From Sediminimonas sp. (GTDB taxonomy: Bacteria > Pseudomonadota > Alphaproteobacteria > Rhodobacterales > Rhodobacteraceae): DNA of 36,027 nt. Below, in pieces: positions 26,780 to 35,070 of this stretch (positions are counted from its first letter, which is position 1; every line of letters starts with the position of its first letter). A model generated the notes under the pieces. That model was not told the origin of the DNA, searched no databases, and saw only the letters and a program-made list of their open reading frames with translations. Location of the stretch: contig NZ_JAGXFK010000060.1 in the NCBI RefSeq assembly GCF_024637375.1, positions 1-36,027 of the forward strand. Direction: 5' to 3'. Position numbers and translations under genes: made by a program.

Positions 26780-26824
26780 CAAAAAGCCGAGGCAGAACAA
26801 CGAACAGGTCGAGGAGACCGAGCA

Positions 26825-27958
26825 GTGAACACCCTTGCCAGCCGCCCGGCGCGGTCCGTCGCCCTGTTGGTCATCGTGGCGCTCGTCGCGTCCTGCGGCC
26901 TGCCCCGCGTGGGCCCGAACAAACGCGAAATCTTCGCCGGCTCCGTGCAACGCGAGGGCGATGCGTTCGTCGTGTCGGTCAACGACCGGGTGACCCGTGC
27001 CACCTCGGTGGTGCCCGCCCTGGGCTTTTCCGAGGAATTCAAGCGCGCCGGGCAACTGGGGTCGGACACGATCCGGCCCGGCGACATCCTCGGTCTGACG
27101 ATCTGGGAAAACGTCGATGACGGCCTGCTGTCCGGCGACACCGCCAATTTCACCGCGCTCGAACAGGTGCAGGTCGATGGCGCGGGGTTCATCTTCGTGC
27201 CCTATGCGGGCCGCATCCGCGCCGCTGGCAACTCGCCCGAGGCCCTGCGCCGCATCATCACCGAAAAGCTGGGCGCGCAAACCCCGGACCCGCAGGTCGA
27301 GGTGCGCCGGCTTGCCGGCGACGGCGCCACCGTGTCGCTGGTTGGTGCGATCGGCGGACAGGGCGTCTACCCGATCGAGCGGCCCACCCGCACGCTCGCG
27401 GCGATGCTGGCCAAAGCCGGCGGCGTGACGATCAAGCCCGAGATCGCCCAAGTCACGGTGATCCGCGGCGACAAGCGCGGCAAGGTCTGGTTTGAGGATC
27501 TCTACGACCACCCCGAGTTCGACATCGCGCTGCGCCCCGGAGACCGCATCCTGGTCGAGGGCGACAAGCGCTCGTTCACCGCGCTCGGCGCCACCGGGGC
27601 GCAGGCGCGCGTCCCCTTCGAAAGCCAGACGCTTTCCGGCGTCGAGGCGATCGCGCAGGTGGGCGGGCTGATGGCCAATGCCGCCGACCCGACCGGCGTG
27701 TTCATCATGCGCAACGAACCGGCCGAGATCGCCAACCAGGTTCTGGGCCGCAACGACCTGGAAGGGGCGCAACGCCTGATCTACGTGCTGGACCTGACCA
27801 AGCCCAACGGCATGTTCCAGGCGCGCGACTTCGCGGTGCGCGACGGCGACACGCTCTACGTGACCGAGGCGCCCTTCACCCAGTGGAACAAGGCGATTTC
27901 GGCGCTCACCGGCTCGCTCGGGGCGGTCAACACGCTCTCGAACGCGACCGACAACTGA
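26825..27958 (+). CDS. Outer-membrane polysaccharide export (OPX) lipoprotein, Wza/KpsD-like
   Basis: This 377-residue protein has a lipoprotein signal (ARSVALLVIVALVASC, lipid Cys at residue 24), a polysaccharide-export N-terminal domain (IRPGDILGLTIWENVDDGLL, VDGAGFIFVPYAGRI), and SLBB-type repeats (VSLVGAIGGQGVYPIERPTR, ALRPGDRILVEGDKRSFTAL). Such proteins form the outer-membrane and periplasmic channel for capsule or exopolysaccharide export. The start is GTG at 26825 with GAGGAGACC upstream; the in-frame extension upstream runs over kpsS and is not coding-like. It is followed 10 bases later by kpsC, so the export channel gene is embedded between the two Kdo transferase genes. Confidence 0.92.
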   Translation: MNTLASRPARSVALLVIVALVASCGLPRVGPNKREIFAGSVQREGDAFVVSVNDRVTRATSVVPALGFSEEFKRAGQLGSDTIRPGDILGLTIWENVDDGLLSGDTANFTALEQVQVDGAGFIFVPYAGRIRAAGNSPEALRRIITEKLGAQTPDPQVEVRRLAGDGATVSLVGAIGGQGVYPIERPTRTLAAMLAKAGGVTIKPEIAQVTVIRGDKRGKVWFEDLYDHPEFDIALRPGDRILVEGDKRSFTALGATGAQARVPFESQTLSGVEAIAQVGGLMANAADPTGVFIMRNEPAEIANQVLGRNDLEGAQRLIYVLDLTKPNGMFQARDFAVRDGDTLYVTEAPFTQWNKAISALTGSLGAVNTLSNATDN

Positions 27959-27968
27959 CCGCCGCACG

Positions 27969-30017
27969 ATGATCCGCCGCCGCGCCGATACCAACCGGGC
28001 CGCGGACGGGGCGCCGCGACCGCTCTATCATGCGAGCGGCGGTTTCCTGACGCAGCGTCGCGTGCGGCGCATCCTCGAACTGGCCGGCTACCGGCTGCGG
28101 GTAGGCTGGCCCGGGATCGACGACATGGTCGCCGTGTGGGGGCATGCCCCCCGCGCCGCGCGCGGCGAATTCATGGCGCGGCGCAGCGGGGCGGAGTTGT
28201 TGCGCATCGAGGATGCCTTCCTGCGCTCGGTCCATCCCGGCCGCCTGCGCGGTGGCCCGCCGCTGGGGCTGGTGCTGGACGGCAGCGGCATGCATTACGA
28301 CCCGCGCCAGCCTTCAGGGCTTGAACGCATCCTGGCCGAGCACCCGCTTGACGACAGCGCGCTGCTGGCACGGGCGCGCGCGGCCATGGCGCGGCTGCGC
28401 GAGGCGGATCTGAGCAAGTACAATGCCCATGATCCGGCGCAGGAGCCGCCGCCGCCGGGCTATGTCTTGGTCATCGACCAGACCCGCGACGACGCCGCGG
28501 TGCGCCTGAGCGGGGCAGGCGCAAACACCTTTGCCGAGATGCTGACCTTTGCGCGCACCGACAACCCCGGCGCGCGGATCGTCATCAAGACCCATCCCGA
28601 AACCGCACGCGGCGCGCGCCCCGGTTATTACGGCGCCCGCGACGTTGCCACCGACCCCGCGCGCATCACCCTGTGCGACGCTCCGGTCAGCCCGCACGCG
28701 CTGCTGGAAGGCGCGGTGGCGGTCTATACCGTGTCCTCGCACATGGGGTTCGAGGCGATCATGGCCGGGCATCGCCCGCATGTCTTCGGCCAGCCCTTCT
28801 ACGCCGGCTGGGGGTTGAGCCAGGACGCGACCCCCCTGCCCCGCCGCCAGCGCCGGCTGACCCGCGCGCAGATGTTCGCCGCGGCGATGATCCTCTATCC
28901 CGTCTGGTATGACCCGTGCCGCGACCGGCTGTGTTCGCTCGAAGAGGCGATCTCACAGCTTGCCGCCGAGACCCGCGCCTGGCGCGAGGATCGTTTCGGC
29001 TGGCGCGCGCGCGGCATGCGGTTGTGGAAACGCGGGGCACTCGACCGCTTTTTCGGCAGCGTGCGCGCGGTGCGGTTCGAAAGCGCCCCCCCGCACAAAC
29101 GCATCCGTGACGATCGCCGAGCGATGGTCTGGGCCGGGCGCGCCGGGCCGGGCGATGACGACGCGGTGCGCGTCGAAGACGGGTTCCTGCGCTCCGGCGG
29201 TCTGGGGGCCGATCTGGTTGCGCCGCTGTCGCTGGTTTGCGACGATCTGGGCATCTATTACGACCCTGGTCGCGAAAGCCGGCTGGAGCGGCTCATCGCC
29301 GCGCGTGCCGCGCTGCGGCCCGACCAGGCGGCGCGATCCGAAGCGTTGATCGCGACGCTGCGCCGCGACGGGGTGAGCAAGTACAACCTGCGGGGCGGGG
29401 CGATGCCGCCGCTGCCCGAGGGCCGGCGCATTCTTGTCGCGGGCCAGGTCGAGGACGACGCCTCGATCCTTGCCGGGACGACCCCGCCGGTAACCACGAA
29501 CCTGGCGCTGTTGCGGGCGGCCCGCACCGCGAACCCCGACGCGGTGATCGTCTACAAGCCCCATCCGGATGTCGAGGCCGGACTGCGGCGTGGCACCCTT
29601 CCGCCAGGCGCGGCGGAGGACCTGGCCGACGCCGTGGCGCACCATGCCGATCCGGTCGCGCTGCTGGCCGAGGTGCAGGAACTGTGGACCATGACCTCGC
29701 TGCTGGGGTTCGAGGCGCTGCTGCGCGGCGTGGACGTGGTCACGCTCGGCGCGCCGTTTTATGCCGGCTGGGGGCTGACCGATCATCGCGGTCCCGCCTT
29801 GCCGCGCCGACAAGCCCGGCCTGCGCTGTCGGGGCTGGTCCACGCCGCGCTGATCGACTACCCGCGCTACATGGACCCGATAACCGGCCTGCCCTGCCCG
29901 GTGGAAGTGGTGGTCGAGCGGCTGCGCGACCGGGTGCACGCACGCGGCGGGGTGGCGATCAGGGCGCTGGCAAAGGCACAGGGCCTGCTGGCAAGCCAGG
30001 CGCATCTGTGGCGCTGA
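27969..30017 (+). CDS. kpsC: Capsule beta-Kdo transferase KpsC (two-module)
   Basis: The 682-residue protein consists of two homologous glycosyltransferase modules. Matching landmarks recur in each half: EDAFLRSVHPG and EDGFLRSGGLG, MHYDPRQPSGLERIL and IYYDPGRESRLERLI, SKYN twice, IKTHPE and YKPHPD, VSSHMGFEAIM and TSLLGFEALL, PFYAGWGL twice. KpsC is known to extend the Kdo linker of group 2 capsules, with the two modules making alternating beta linkages after KpsS primes the lipid. Length matches E. coli KpsC. ATG 27969 lies 10 bases after the preceding stop, so it is operonic. Confidence 0.94.
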   Translation: MIRRRADTNRAADGAPRPLYHASGGFLTQRRVRRILELAGYRLRVGWPGIDDMVAVWGHAPRAARGEFMARRSGAELLRIEDAFLRSVHPGRLRGGPPLGLVLDGSGMHYDPRQPSGLERILAEHPLDDSALLARARAAMARLREADLSKYNAHDPAQEPPPPGYVLVIDQTRDDAAVRLSGAGANTFAEMLTFARTDNPGARIVIKTHPETARGARPGYYGARDVATDPARITLCDAPVSPHALLEGAVAVYTVSSHMGFEAIMAGHRPHVFGQPFYAGWGLSQDATPLPRRQRRLTRAQMFAAAMILYPVWYDPCRDRLCSLEEAISQLAAETRAWREDRFGWRARGMRLWKRGALDRFFGSVRAVRFESAPPHKRIRDDRRAMVWAGRAGPGDDDAVRVEDGFLRSGGLGADLVAPLSLVCDDLGIYYDPGRESRLERLIAARAALRPDQAARSEALIATLRRDGVSKYNLRGGAMPPLPEGRRILVAGQVEDDASILAGTTPPVTTNLALLRAARTANPDAVIVYKPHPDVEAGLRRGTLPPGAAEDLADAVAHHADPVALLAEVQELWTMTSLLGFEALLRGVDVVTLGAPFYAGWGLTDHRGPALPRRQARPALSGLVHAALIDYPRYMDPITGLPCPVEVVVERLRDRVHARGGVAIRALAKAQGLLASQAHLWR

Positions 30018-30203
30018 TGGCGGTGGTGTTTTCATTCGGTGCGCGGCTGCGCCGCGCGCAGGTCTTCTCGCCGTCGCCCCTTGGGCGCCGGCTCGGTGGT
30101 GCGGGCCACGAGGTGCCGCGTCATTGCAGGCGGCAGGCGAGCGGATAGGCCCGGACGCCTCCGGCGGGAGTATTTCGGGAAAAGTGAAGATGCGCGGGCA
30201 GGC
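30018..30203. other. Gap between kpsC and ribD with a GC hairpin
   Basis: The 186 bases between the convergent kpsC and ribD hold no gene. A perfect 7-bp hairpin, GCGCGGC-TGC-GCCGCGC, lies at 30041-30057, 24 bases after the kpsC stop, without a T tract. The dispersed Rhodobacteraceae-type motif follows at 30155-30188. Confidence 0.45.
30155..30188 (-). repeat. Dispersed intergenic motif (copy 2)
   Basis: On the minus strand, directly downstream of ribD, the sequence reads CTTCACTTTTCCCGAAATAC then TCCCGCCGGAGGCG. It shares the CTTC..(C)CCGAAA.TA..CCC core with the element after pepF (14674-14700), again in the orientation pointing away from the end of a gene. A small CTCC/GGAG hairpin is included. 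Confidence 0.45.
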
Positions 30204-31295
30204 TCAGCGTCGGCGCCAGCGGTGCAGCACGTCCGACCCCAGGGGGCGGCACTCGACCAGATCGAAACGTGGCGCGTGCGCCAGCCGTTCGAGCCCCAGC
30301 GCGCCTACCGTCGGCTGACCCTCGGCGCCCAGCGCGATGCCAGCGGTGATGCCCACCAGTTCATCCACCAACCCTGCCGCGAGCAGCGAGGCGGCCAGCG
30401 CACCGCCGCCTTCACAGAATACCCGCGTGAGCCCCGCCGCACCAAGCGCGCGCAGCATCGCCGCCGGGTCGAGCACGCCGGCATGCGCGGGGCATTCGAT
30501 GAGCCGCGCACCCAGTCCCGCCCACGCATCACGGGTCATCGGGTCGGCCCGGTCGCCATGGCAAAGCCATAGCGGCACCTCGCCCGCGCTTTGCGCAAGG
30601 CGTCCATCGAGCGGCAGATCAAGCCGGCGCGAGGCCACCACCCGCACCGGTTGGGGCACAGGCCCGAGACCACGCACAGTCAGCATCGGGTCGTCGGCGC
30701 GGGCGGTGCCACCGCCCACCAGCACGGCATCGTGGGCTGCGCGCATCGCATGCACCGCGCGCCGCGCGGGGGCGCCGGTGATCCACCGGCTTTCGCCCGT
30801 AGCGGTGGCGATGCGGCCATCGAAGCTGCTGGCCAGCTTGAGCGTCACCCGGGGCCGCCCGTCTGAACGGTTGAGGAAAAAACCGGCCAGGTCGTGCGCG
30901 GCCTGATCGGCCAGCACGCCCGTGGCGACCGCGACCCCGGCCTCGCGCAACATGGCAAGGCCGCGCCCCGACACGCGCGGGTCGTTGTCCTCGACGGCGA
31001 CGACGACCCGCGCGACGCCCGCAGTGATCAGCGCCTCGGCGCAGGGCGGGGTGTGGCCGTGGTGCGCGCAGGGTTCAAGGCTTACATAGGCCGTGGCCCC
31101 ACGCGCCGCCGCGCCAGCCTGTTCCAGCGCCTGTGGCTCGGCATGGGGGCGCCCGCCCGGCGCCGTCCAGCCGCGCCCAACGATGCGCCCGCCCTGCACG
31201 ACGACGCAGCCGACCGCAGGGTTGGGCCAGGCATTGCCCTGCGCGCGCCGGCCCAGGCTTAGCGCCAGCGCCATGAACCGCGCGTCGTCGGTCAC
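30204..31295 (-). CDS. ribD: Bifunctional riboflavin pyrimidine deaminase/reductase
   Basis: RibD deaminates the 2,5-diaminopyrimidine made by RibA and then reduces its ribosyl side chain. The N-terminal deaminase (residues 1 to about 145) shows the zinc motif: HAEPQAL with the catalytic Glu, and [17 protein letters not shown]. The C-terminal reductase has [36 protein letters not shown] and [14 protein letters not shown]. The 363-residue length is normal. The start is GTG 31295, overlapping the nrdR stop as GTGA; the open frame upstream lies over nrdR and is not real. It is the first riboflavin gene of the cluster, cut off from ribE by the capsule genes. Confidence 0.94.
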   Translation of the reverse strand: MTDDARFMALALSLGRRAQGNAWPNPAVGCVVVQGGRIVGRGWTAPGGRPHAEPQALEQAGAAARGATAYVSLEPCAHHGHTPPCAEALITAGVARVVVAVEDNDPRVSGRGLAMLREAGVAVATGVLADQAAHDLAGFFLNRSDGRPRVTLKLASSFDGRIATATGESRWITGAPARRAVHAMRAAHDAVLVGGGTARADDPMLTVRGLGPVPQPVRVVASRRLDLPLDGRLAQSAGEVPLWLCHGDRADPMTRDAWAGLGARLIECPAHAGVLDPAAMLRALGAAGLTRVFCEGGGALAASLLAAGLVDELVGITAGIALGAEGQPTVGALGLERLAHAPRFDLVECRPLGSDVLHRWRRR

Positions 31296-31759
31296 CCGTC
31301 GGGGGCCACGTTCGGCCGCAGTTCGGAGACGAACTTGTCGAAATCCTCGACCGCCTGGAAATTCTTGTAGACGCTGGCGAAGCGCACGTAGGCGACGGTG
31401 TCGATGCGGGCCAGGCTTGCCATCACGATCTCGCCAATCACCTTGGAGGGGATGTCGGTGTCGCCCATGCTTTCCAGGCGCCGCACGATTCCCGAAACCA
31501 TCTGGTCGATCCGTTCGGGTTCGACGGGACGCTTTTGCAACGAAATGCGCACCGATCGTTCCAGCTTGTCGCGGTCGAAATCCTCGCGCCGCCCGTTGGA
31601 CTTGACGACCACCAAATCGCGCAGTTGCACGCGCTCGTAGGTCGTGAACCGCCCGCCACAGGCCGGGCAGAAGCGCCGCCGTCGGATCGAGACGTGGTCC
31701 TCGGCGGGCCGAGAATCCTTGACCTGTGTATCCATGTTTCCGCAAAACGGGCAGCGCAT
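31292..31759 (-). CDS. nrdR: Transcriptional repressor NrdR
   Basis: NrdR represses ribonucleotide reductase genes according to ATP/dATP levels. The 155-residue protein has the N-terminal zinc ribbon (C3, C6, C31, C34; [17 protein letters not shown] and [18 protein letters not shown]) and an ATP-cone domain ([20 protein letters not shown] through [19 protein letters not shown]). It precedes ribD with a GTGA overlap, an arrangement widespread in proteobacteria. The 138-bp upstream gap contains a possible -10 TATAGT (minus strand, 31828-31823) but I cannot place a -35 box. Confidence 0.96.
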   Translation of the reverse strand: MRCPFCGNMDTQVKDSRPAEDHVSIRRRRFCPACGGRFTTYERVQLRDLVVVKSNGRREDFDRDKLERSVRISLQKRPVEPERIDQMVSGIVRRLESMGDTDIPSKVIGEIVMASLARIDTVAYVRFASVYKNFQAVEDFDKFVSELRPNVAPDG

Positions 31760-31897
31760 GGCCGATCCCCTCGTTGTCGTCTCTGCCTCGGCGTGGGGGG
31801 CGCACCCCTCTTGTCCACAGCCACTATAGGCCAGGCGCCAGGTTTTGGGTAGGGCAGAATTACGACCGCCAGATGATGGGACGGCGCGCGGATCAGG

Positions 31898-32368
31898 TCA
31901 GGGGCAGAGCGGGCAATCGGGTGTATCGCGGAAGGCACCGCACATCGCGTTGGCGTGGTTGACCGTCAGGTTGAAACCGCGCTGCTTTACCGAAAGGGTC
32001 AGCCCGCTGTTGTTGGGAGTCGGGCCATCGAGAAGATCGGCATCGGGCGCAAGGGTAAACGCGACGCCCTTGCGCGGGGGTTCGTTCGCGCTGACCGAGA
32101 GCGGCCGCGAGATATACATCCGGCGGCTGAAATCGGGACGGGTGCGCGCCTGCGCGTATTCCGCCGCGGCGCACCAGATCTGGCCGGGGCCGGCGCCGCG
32201 CGACGAGATCACCTCGAAGCTGCCGGCGCGCGGCAGCGGGTAGACGCGCAGCAGGTTCGATGCAGTGAACCGCCCCTCGGCCGCCAGCGCCGGAACGGCG
32301 AGCGCAGCGGCGAGCAGGGCCGCGAGAGCGGCGTGAGCCGCTTGTTTCCGGGCAGCAATCGGCTTCAT
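31898..32368 (-). CDS. Secreted conserved protein of unknown function
   Basis: The protein (156 residues from ATG 32368, which follows CAGGAGGATGCCGGA) starts with a signal peptide (AAHAALAALLAAALAVPALA, cleaved after ALA-A). The mature part is mostly beta in character (GRFTASNLLRVYPLPRAGSF, RMYISRPLSVSANEP, GLTLSVKQRGFNLTVNHANA) with several cysteines, three of them in the last 20 residues (MCGAFRDTPDCPLCP), suggesting disulfides in the periplasm. I recognise it only as a type seen in Rhodobacteraceae genomes; no function can be assigned. It lies downstream of YjbQ on the same strand, 79 bases away. Confidence 0.8.
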   Translation of the reverse strand: MKPIAARKQAAHAALAALLAAALAVPALAAEGRFTASNLLRVYPLPRAGSFEVISSRGAGPGQIWCAAAEYAQARTRPDFSRRMYISRPLSVSANEPPRKGVAFTLAPDADLLDGPTPNNSGLTLSVKQRGFNLTVNHANAMCGAFRDTPDCPLCP

Positions 32369-32447
32369 TCCGGCATCCTCCTGAAGCAACGGCGAGGCAG
32401 TCAATCCTCTATGTAGGGCGTCGCGCCGGCAATGCAAAACACGCGGT

Positions 32448-32873
32448 CTACCCCCGCGCCAGGTGGGCGGCGATCCGCCGGGTGTGCGGCGCGGCGCGGT
32501 GCTCGACCACGTAAACCCCCTGCCAGGTGCCAAGACACATGCGCCCGGCATCGACCGGGATCGACAGGCTGACCGGCATCATCGCGGCCTTGATATGCGC
32601 GGGCATGTCGTCGGGGCCCTCGGCGCGGTGGCGAAGGTAGTGCATGCGCGCATCGTCGGCCGGCGGTACCAGCCGGTCGAAAAAGGCGCGCAGGTCGGCC
32701 TGCACGTCGCTGTCGGCGTTTTCCTGCACCAGCAGGCTGCACGAGGTATGGCGCACGAACAATGTCAGCACCCCGTCGCCGCCCTGCCCCGACAGCCAGC
32801 GGGCGATGCGCGGCGTGATCTCGTAAAGGCCCGGCCCCGCTGTATCGACGGTGAAGCCGGTCTGCACGCTCAT
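32448..32873 (-). CDS. YjbQ/UPF0047 family protein
   Basis: This 141-residue protein matches the YjbQ family (DUF4180-unrelated, UPF0047), with LFVRHTSCSLLVQENADSDV, HYLRHRAEGPDDMPAHIKAA and GTWQGVYVVEHR. Members form trimers and bind a metal with conserved histidines; E. coli YjbQ has weak thiamine-phosphate synthase activity, hence the common label 'secondary thiamine-phosphate synthase', but the physiological role is unsettled. The start ATG 32873 overlaps the rmuC stop codon as ATGA, so the two are translationally coupled. Confidence 0.92.
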   Translation of the reverse strand: MSVQTGFTVDTAGPGLYEITPRIARWLSGQGGDGVLTLFVRHTSCSLLVQENADSDVQADLRAFFDRLVPPADDARMHYLRHRAEGPDDMPAHIKAAMMPVSLSIPVDAGRMCLGTWQGVYVVEHRAAPHTRRIAAHLARG

Positions 32874-34300
32874 TGTGCATCGTCCTCCCCGGTCGGCGGG
32901 TCTGTGGCGCCTTGATCCGCGATGGCGTCGCCCTCCTCGCCGTGCAGGGCGATGGTCTTGCTGGACTTGGCCCCCAGCTCGCGCAGTTGTTCGACCTGCC
33001 GGATGACGTTGCCCGAGCCGGTCGACAGCCGGTTCATCGCGGTGCTGTGCGCCTTCGATGCCTGGTCGAGGCGGGTGCCGACATCCTGCATCGCGTCGAC
33101 GAAGCCCGCCACCTTGTCATACAGGCGCCCGGCACGGTCGGCGATTTCCTCGGCGTTGCGGCTGCGCCGCTCGACCGCCCAGACGTTTTCGATGGTGCGC
33201 AGCGCCATCATCAGCGTCGTCGGCGTGGCGATGGTGACGTTGCGCTCCAGCGCATAGCCGGTCAGGTCGCCTTGCGCGCGCAGCGCCTCGGACAGCGCCC
33301 CCTCGATCGGCAGGAACATGACCACGTAGTCGACCGTCTCGCCAGCGACCCGGTGATAGGCCTTCGACGACAGCCCGTCGATATGCGCCTTCATCGCGGT
33401 CAGGTGCTGGCGCAGGGCAAGCGCGCGAGCCTCGTCGATTTCGGCGTTGACGGCGCGCTCGTAGGCAATCAGCGAGACCTTCGAGTCGATCACCAGGTTC
33501 TTGGACCCGGGCAGGCGCACCACCACGTCGGGGCGGTAGCGTCGGCCGTCCTCGTCGGTGGCGTGGCTCTGGGTGAAATATTCCTCGCCCTCGCGCAGGC
33601 CCGAGCGTTCCAGCAACCCGGTCAGGATCATCTCGCCCCATGCGCCCTGCTGGCGGGTATCGCCCTTGAGCGCGCGGGTGAGGTTGACCGCCTGTTCGGA
33701 GATCGCCTGCGACTGGGCCGAAAGCTGCGCGATCTCGGCCTTGAGGCGCTCGCGCTCCTTCGCGGCGCCCTGGTGGGCGCTGCGCAACTCGACCTCGAAC
33801 TTGCCGACATTGTCGCGCAAGGGTTTGAGCAGCGCCTCCAACCGTTCCTGGCTGAGCCTGGACAGCGTTTCGCCCTGCGTCCTGACCGATTGATCGGCCA
33901 GTGCCTTGAAGCGCGCCTCCATGTCCTCGCGCACCGAGCGGAGCAGCTTGAGCTGCTCCTCGCCGGCCTCGCGCTCTTTTTCGAGCGTGGTTTTCAGCTC
34001 GCCGATGCGGGTGTCGCGCTGCGCGACCTCGCGGCGCTCGGCATCCAGCGCGGTGCGCAACTCGTCGTGGGTGCGACGGGCCCGTTCCTCGATCTGGGCG
34101 CGATAGGCGGCGGTGTCGGCCTCGCGCTGCTCGGCGGCGCTCGCGCGCTCTTCCAGGCGGGCCAGGTCGGTGCGCGCCTGCGCCAGGTCGGCGCGCAACG
34201 CACCGGCGCGCCGCAACGCCCAAAGCAGCCATGCCAGCACGACCGCGGCCACCCCCAGAGATGCTATCGACAGGATATCCAGGGCGGGAAGGTCGGGCAT
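32870..34300 (-). CDS. rmuC: DNA recombination protein RmuC homologue
   Basis: The 476-residue protein has an N-terminal hydrophobic helix (LDILSIASLGVAAVVLAWLL), a coiled coil from about residue 35 to 210 rich in Glu, Arg and Ala, and the RmuC nuclease-like domain (RYRPDVVVRLPGSKNLVIDSKVSL, with D...DSK as the PD-(D/E)XK signature; VMFLPIEGALSEALR; TIATPTTLMMALRTI is close to the end). RmuC limits inversions at short inverted repeats in E. coli. Start ATG 34300. It overlaps the YjbQ gene by four bases. A near match to a LexA box upstream (34335-34349) has one mismatch and I do not count it. Confidence 0.94.
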   Translation of the reverse strand: MPDLPALDILSIASLGVAAVVLAWLLWALRRAGALRADLAQARTDLARLEERASAAEQREADTAAYRAQIEERARRTHDELRTALDAERREVAQRDTRIGELKTTLEKEREAGEEQLKLLRSVREDMEARFKALADQSVRTQGETLSRLSQERLEALLKPLRDNVGKFEVELRSAHQGAAKERERLKAEIAQLSAQSQAISEQAVNLTRALKGDTRQQGAWGEMILTGLLERSGLREGEEYFTQSHATDEDGRRYRPDVVVRLPGSKNLVIDSKVSLIAYERAVNAEIDEARALALRQHLTAMKAHIDGLSSKAYHRVAGETVDYVVMFLPIEGALSEALRAQGDLTGYALERNVTIATPTTLMMALRTIENVWAVERRSRNAEEIADRAGRLYDKVAGFVDAMQDVGTRLDQASKAHSTAMNRLSTGSGNVIRQVEQLRELGAKSSKTIALHGEEGDAIADQGATDPPTGEDDAQ

Positions 34301-34455
34301 CGGCGGTTCCTGACGTTGTGACGGCCCCGAGAATGTTCACGCTATGTCCAGAGGGTCAACCCTCAATCGCGGGCGGTCGCGGCAGGGCCCCTTCAGGAGC
34401 CTTGCGCCAAACCCTTTCGTATGGTGGAATTGGAGAGCGACCCAGAGGTGACCGC

Positions 34456-34734
34456 ATGACCGAGATTATCGCCATCGACGTGCGCGTTTCGGGCCAGGTG
34501 CAAGGCGTTTCCTATCGTGCGTTCGTGCAGCGGGCCGCCCGTCGCCGCAAGGTCACGGGCTGGGTGCGCAACATGCCTGACGGTACCGTGAGCGCCCACC
34601 TCGAAGGGCCAGAGGGCGCCGTGCACGGGCTGATCAACGACCTGCGCGGCGGCCCGCCCATGTCCCGCGTGACGGACATCGAAAAGGTCACCGCGACCCC
34701 GGAGGGCGCGCAAGAATTCGAGATCGTGGGCTGA
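34456..34734 (+). CDS. acyP: Acylphosphatase
   Basis: This 92-residue enzyme hydrolyses carboxyl-phosphate bonds of acylphosphates. The two catalytic elements are visible: the Arg in VSGQVQGVSYRAFVQ (phosphate-binding loop) and the Asn in GWVRNMPDGTVSAHLEG. Length is typical of single-domain bacterial acylphosphatases. ATG 34456 follows CAGAGGTGACCGC; the frame is open upstream but lacks coding character. It is divergent from rmuC with a 155-bp gap and convergent with the HlyU-family gene. Confidence 0.94.
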   Translation: MTEIIAIDVRVSGQVQGVSYRAFVQRAARRRKVTGWVRNMPDGTVSAHLEGPEGAVHGLINDLRGGPPMSRVTDIEKVTATPEGAQEFEIVG

Positions 34735-34737
34735 GCG

Positions 34738-34764
34738 GGTTTCCGGGCGGTGGCACCGGGAACC
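34738..34764. terminator. Hairpin between convergent acylphosphatase and HlyU-family genes
   Basis: GGTTTCCGG (34738-34746) and CCGGGAACC (34756-34764) form a 9-bp stem with one G-T pair and a nine-base loop, three bases after the acylphosphatase stop. There is no T tract on either side, so it is a plausible but unproven two-way terminator. Confidence 0.4.
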
Positions 34765-34784
34765 GCGATGCCAGGCGCGGGAAC

Positions 34785-35063
34785 CTACCGGAAAATCGCC
34801 TCGCCCTGCTCGTCGATCATCTGTTTCGCCTTGCGGATCGAAAATGCCTCGGCCTCGTCAAGCCCGCGGACGGTGTCGGCCCGCACGAGGCGATGCACCT
34901 TCACCTCGCCACCGATCTCCTTCTCGATGCGGGCGCCGACGCGGTAACCGCCCTCGTCGGGCTGCGGCGCGGCGATGATGCGAAATTCCTTGTAGGTCTC
35001 GGAAACCTCGGCCCGCGCCTCGGGCTTGGCGTGTTTTCCCAGCAATCGCGACAGAATGGACAT
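34785..35063 (-). CDS. HlyU-family protein
   Basis: This 92-residue protein (MSILSRLLGKHAKPEARAEV ... YKEFRIIAAPQPDEGGYRVG ... IEKEIGGEVKVHRLVRADTV) matches the short Pfam HlyU family, which is common in alphaproteobacteria and unrelated in fold to the ArsR-type HlyU of Vibrio. Function is uncertain; the label 'transcriptional activator' is inherited and should not be taken literally. The ATG at 35063 lies seven bases after the rpoD stop with GAGGGTC as ribosome site, so it is almost certainly co-transcribed with the main sigma factor. Confidence 0.85.
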   Translation of the reverse strand: MSILSRLLGKHAKPEARAEVSETYKEFRIIAAPQPDEGGYRVGARIEKEIGGEVKVHRLVRADTVRGLDEAEAFSIRKAKQMIDEQGEAIFR

Positions 35064-35070
35064 GCGACCC

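Noticed and set aside
34335-34349. LexA box upstream of rmuC (GTTC-N7-GTCC)
   Set aside because: One mismatch in a conserved half-site and no supporting promoter spacing; such near matches are expected by chance in this length of sequence.
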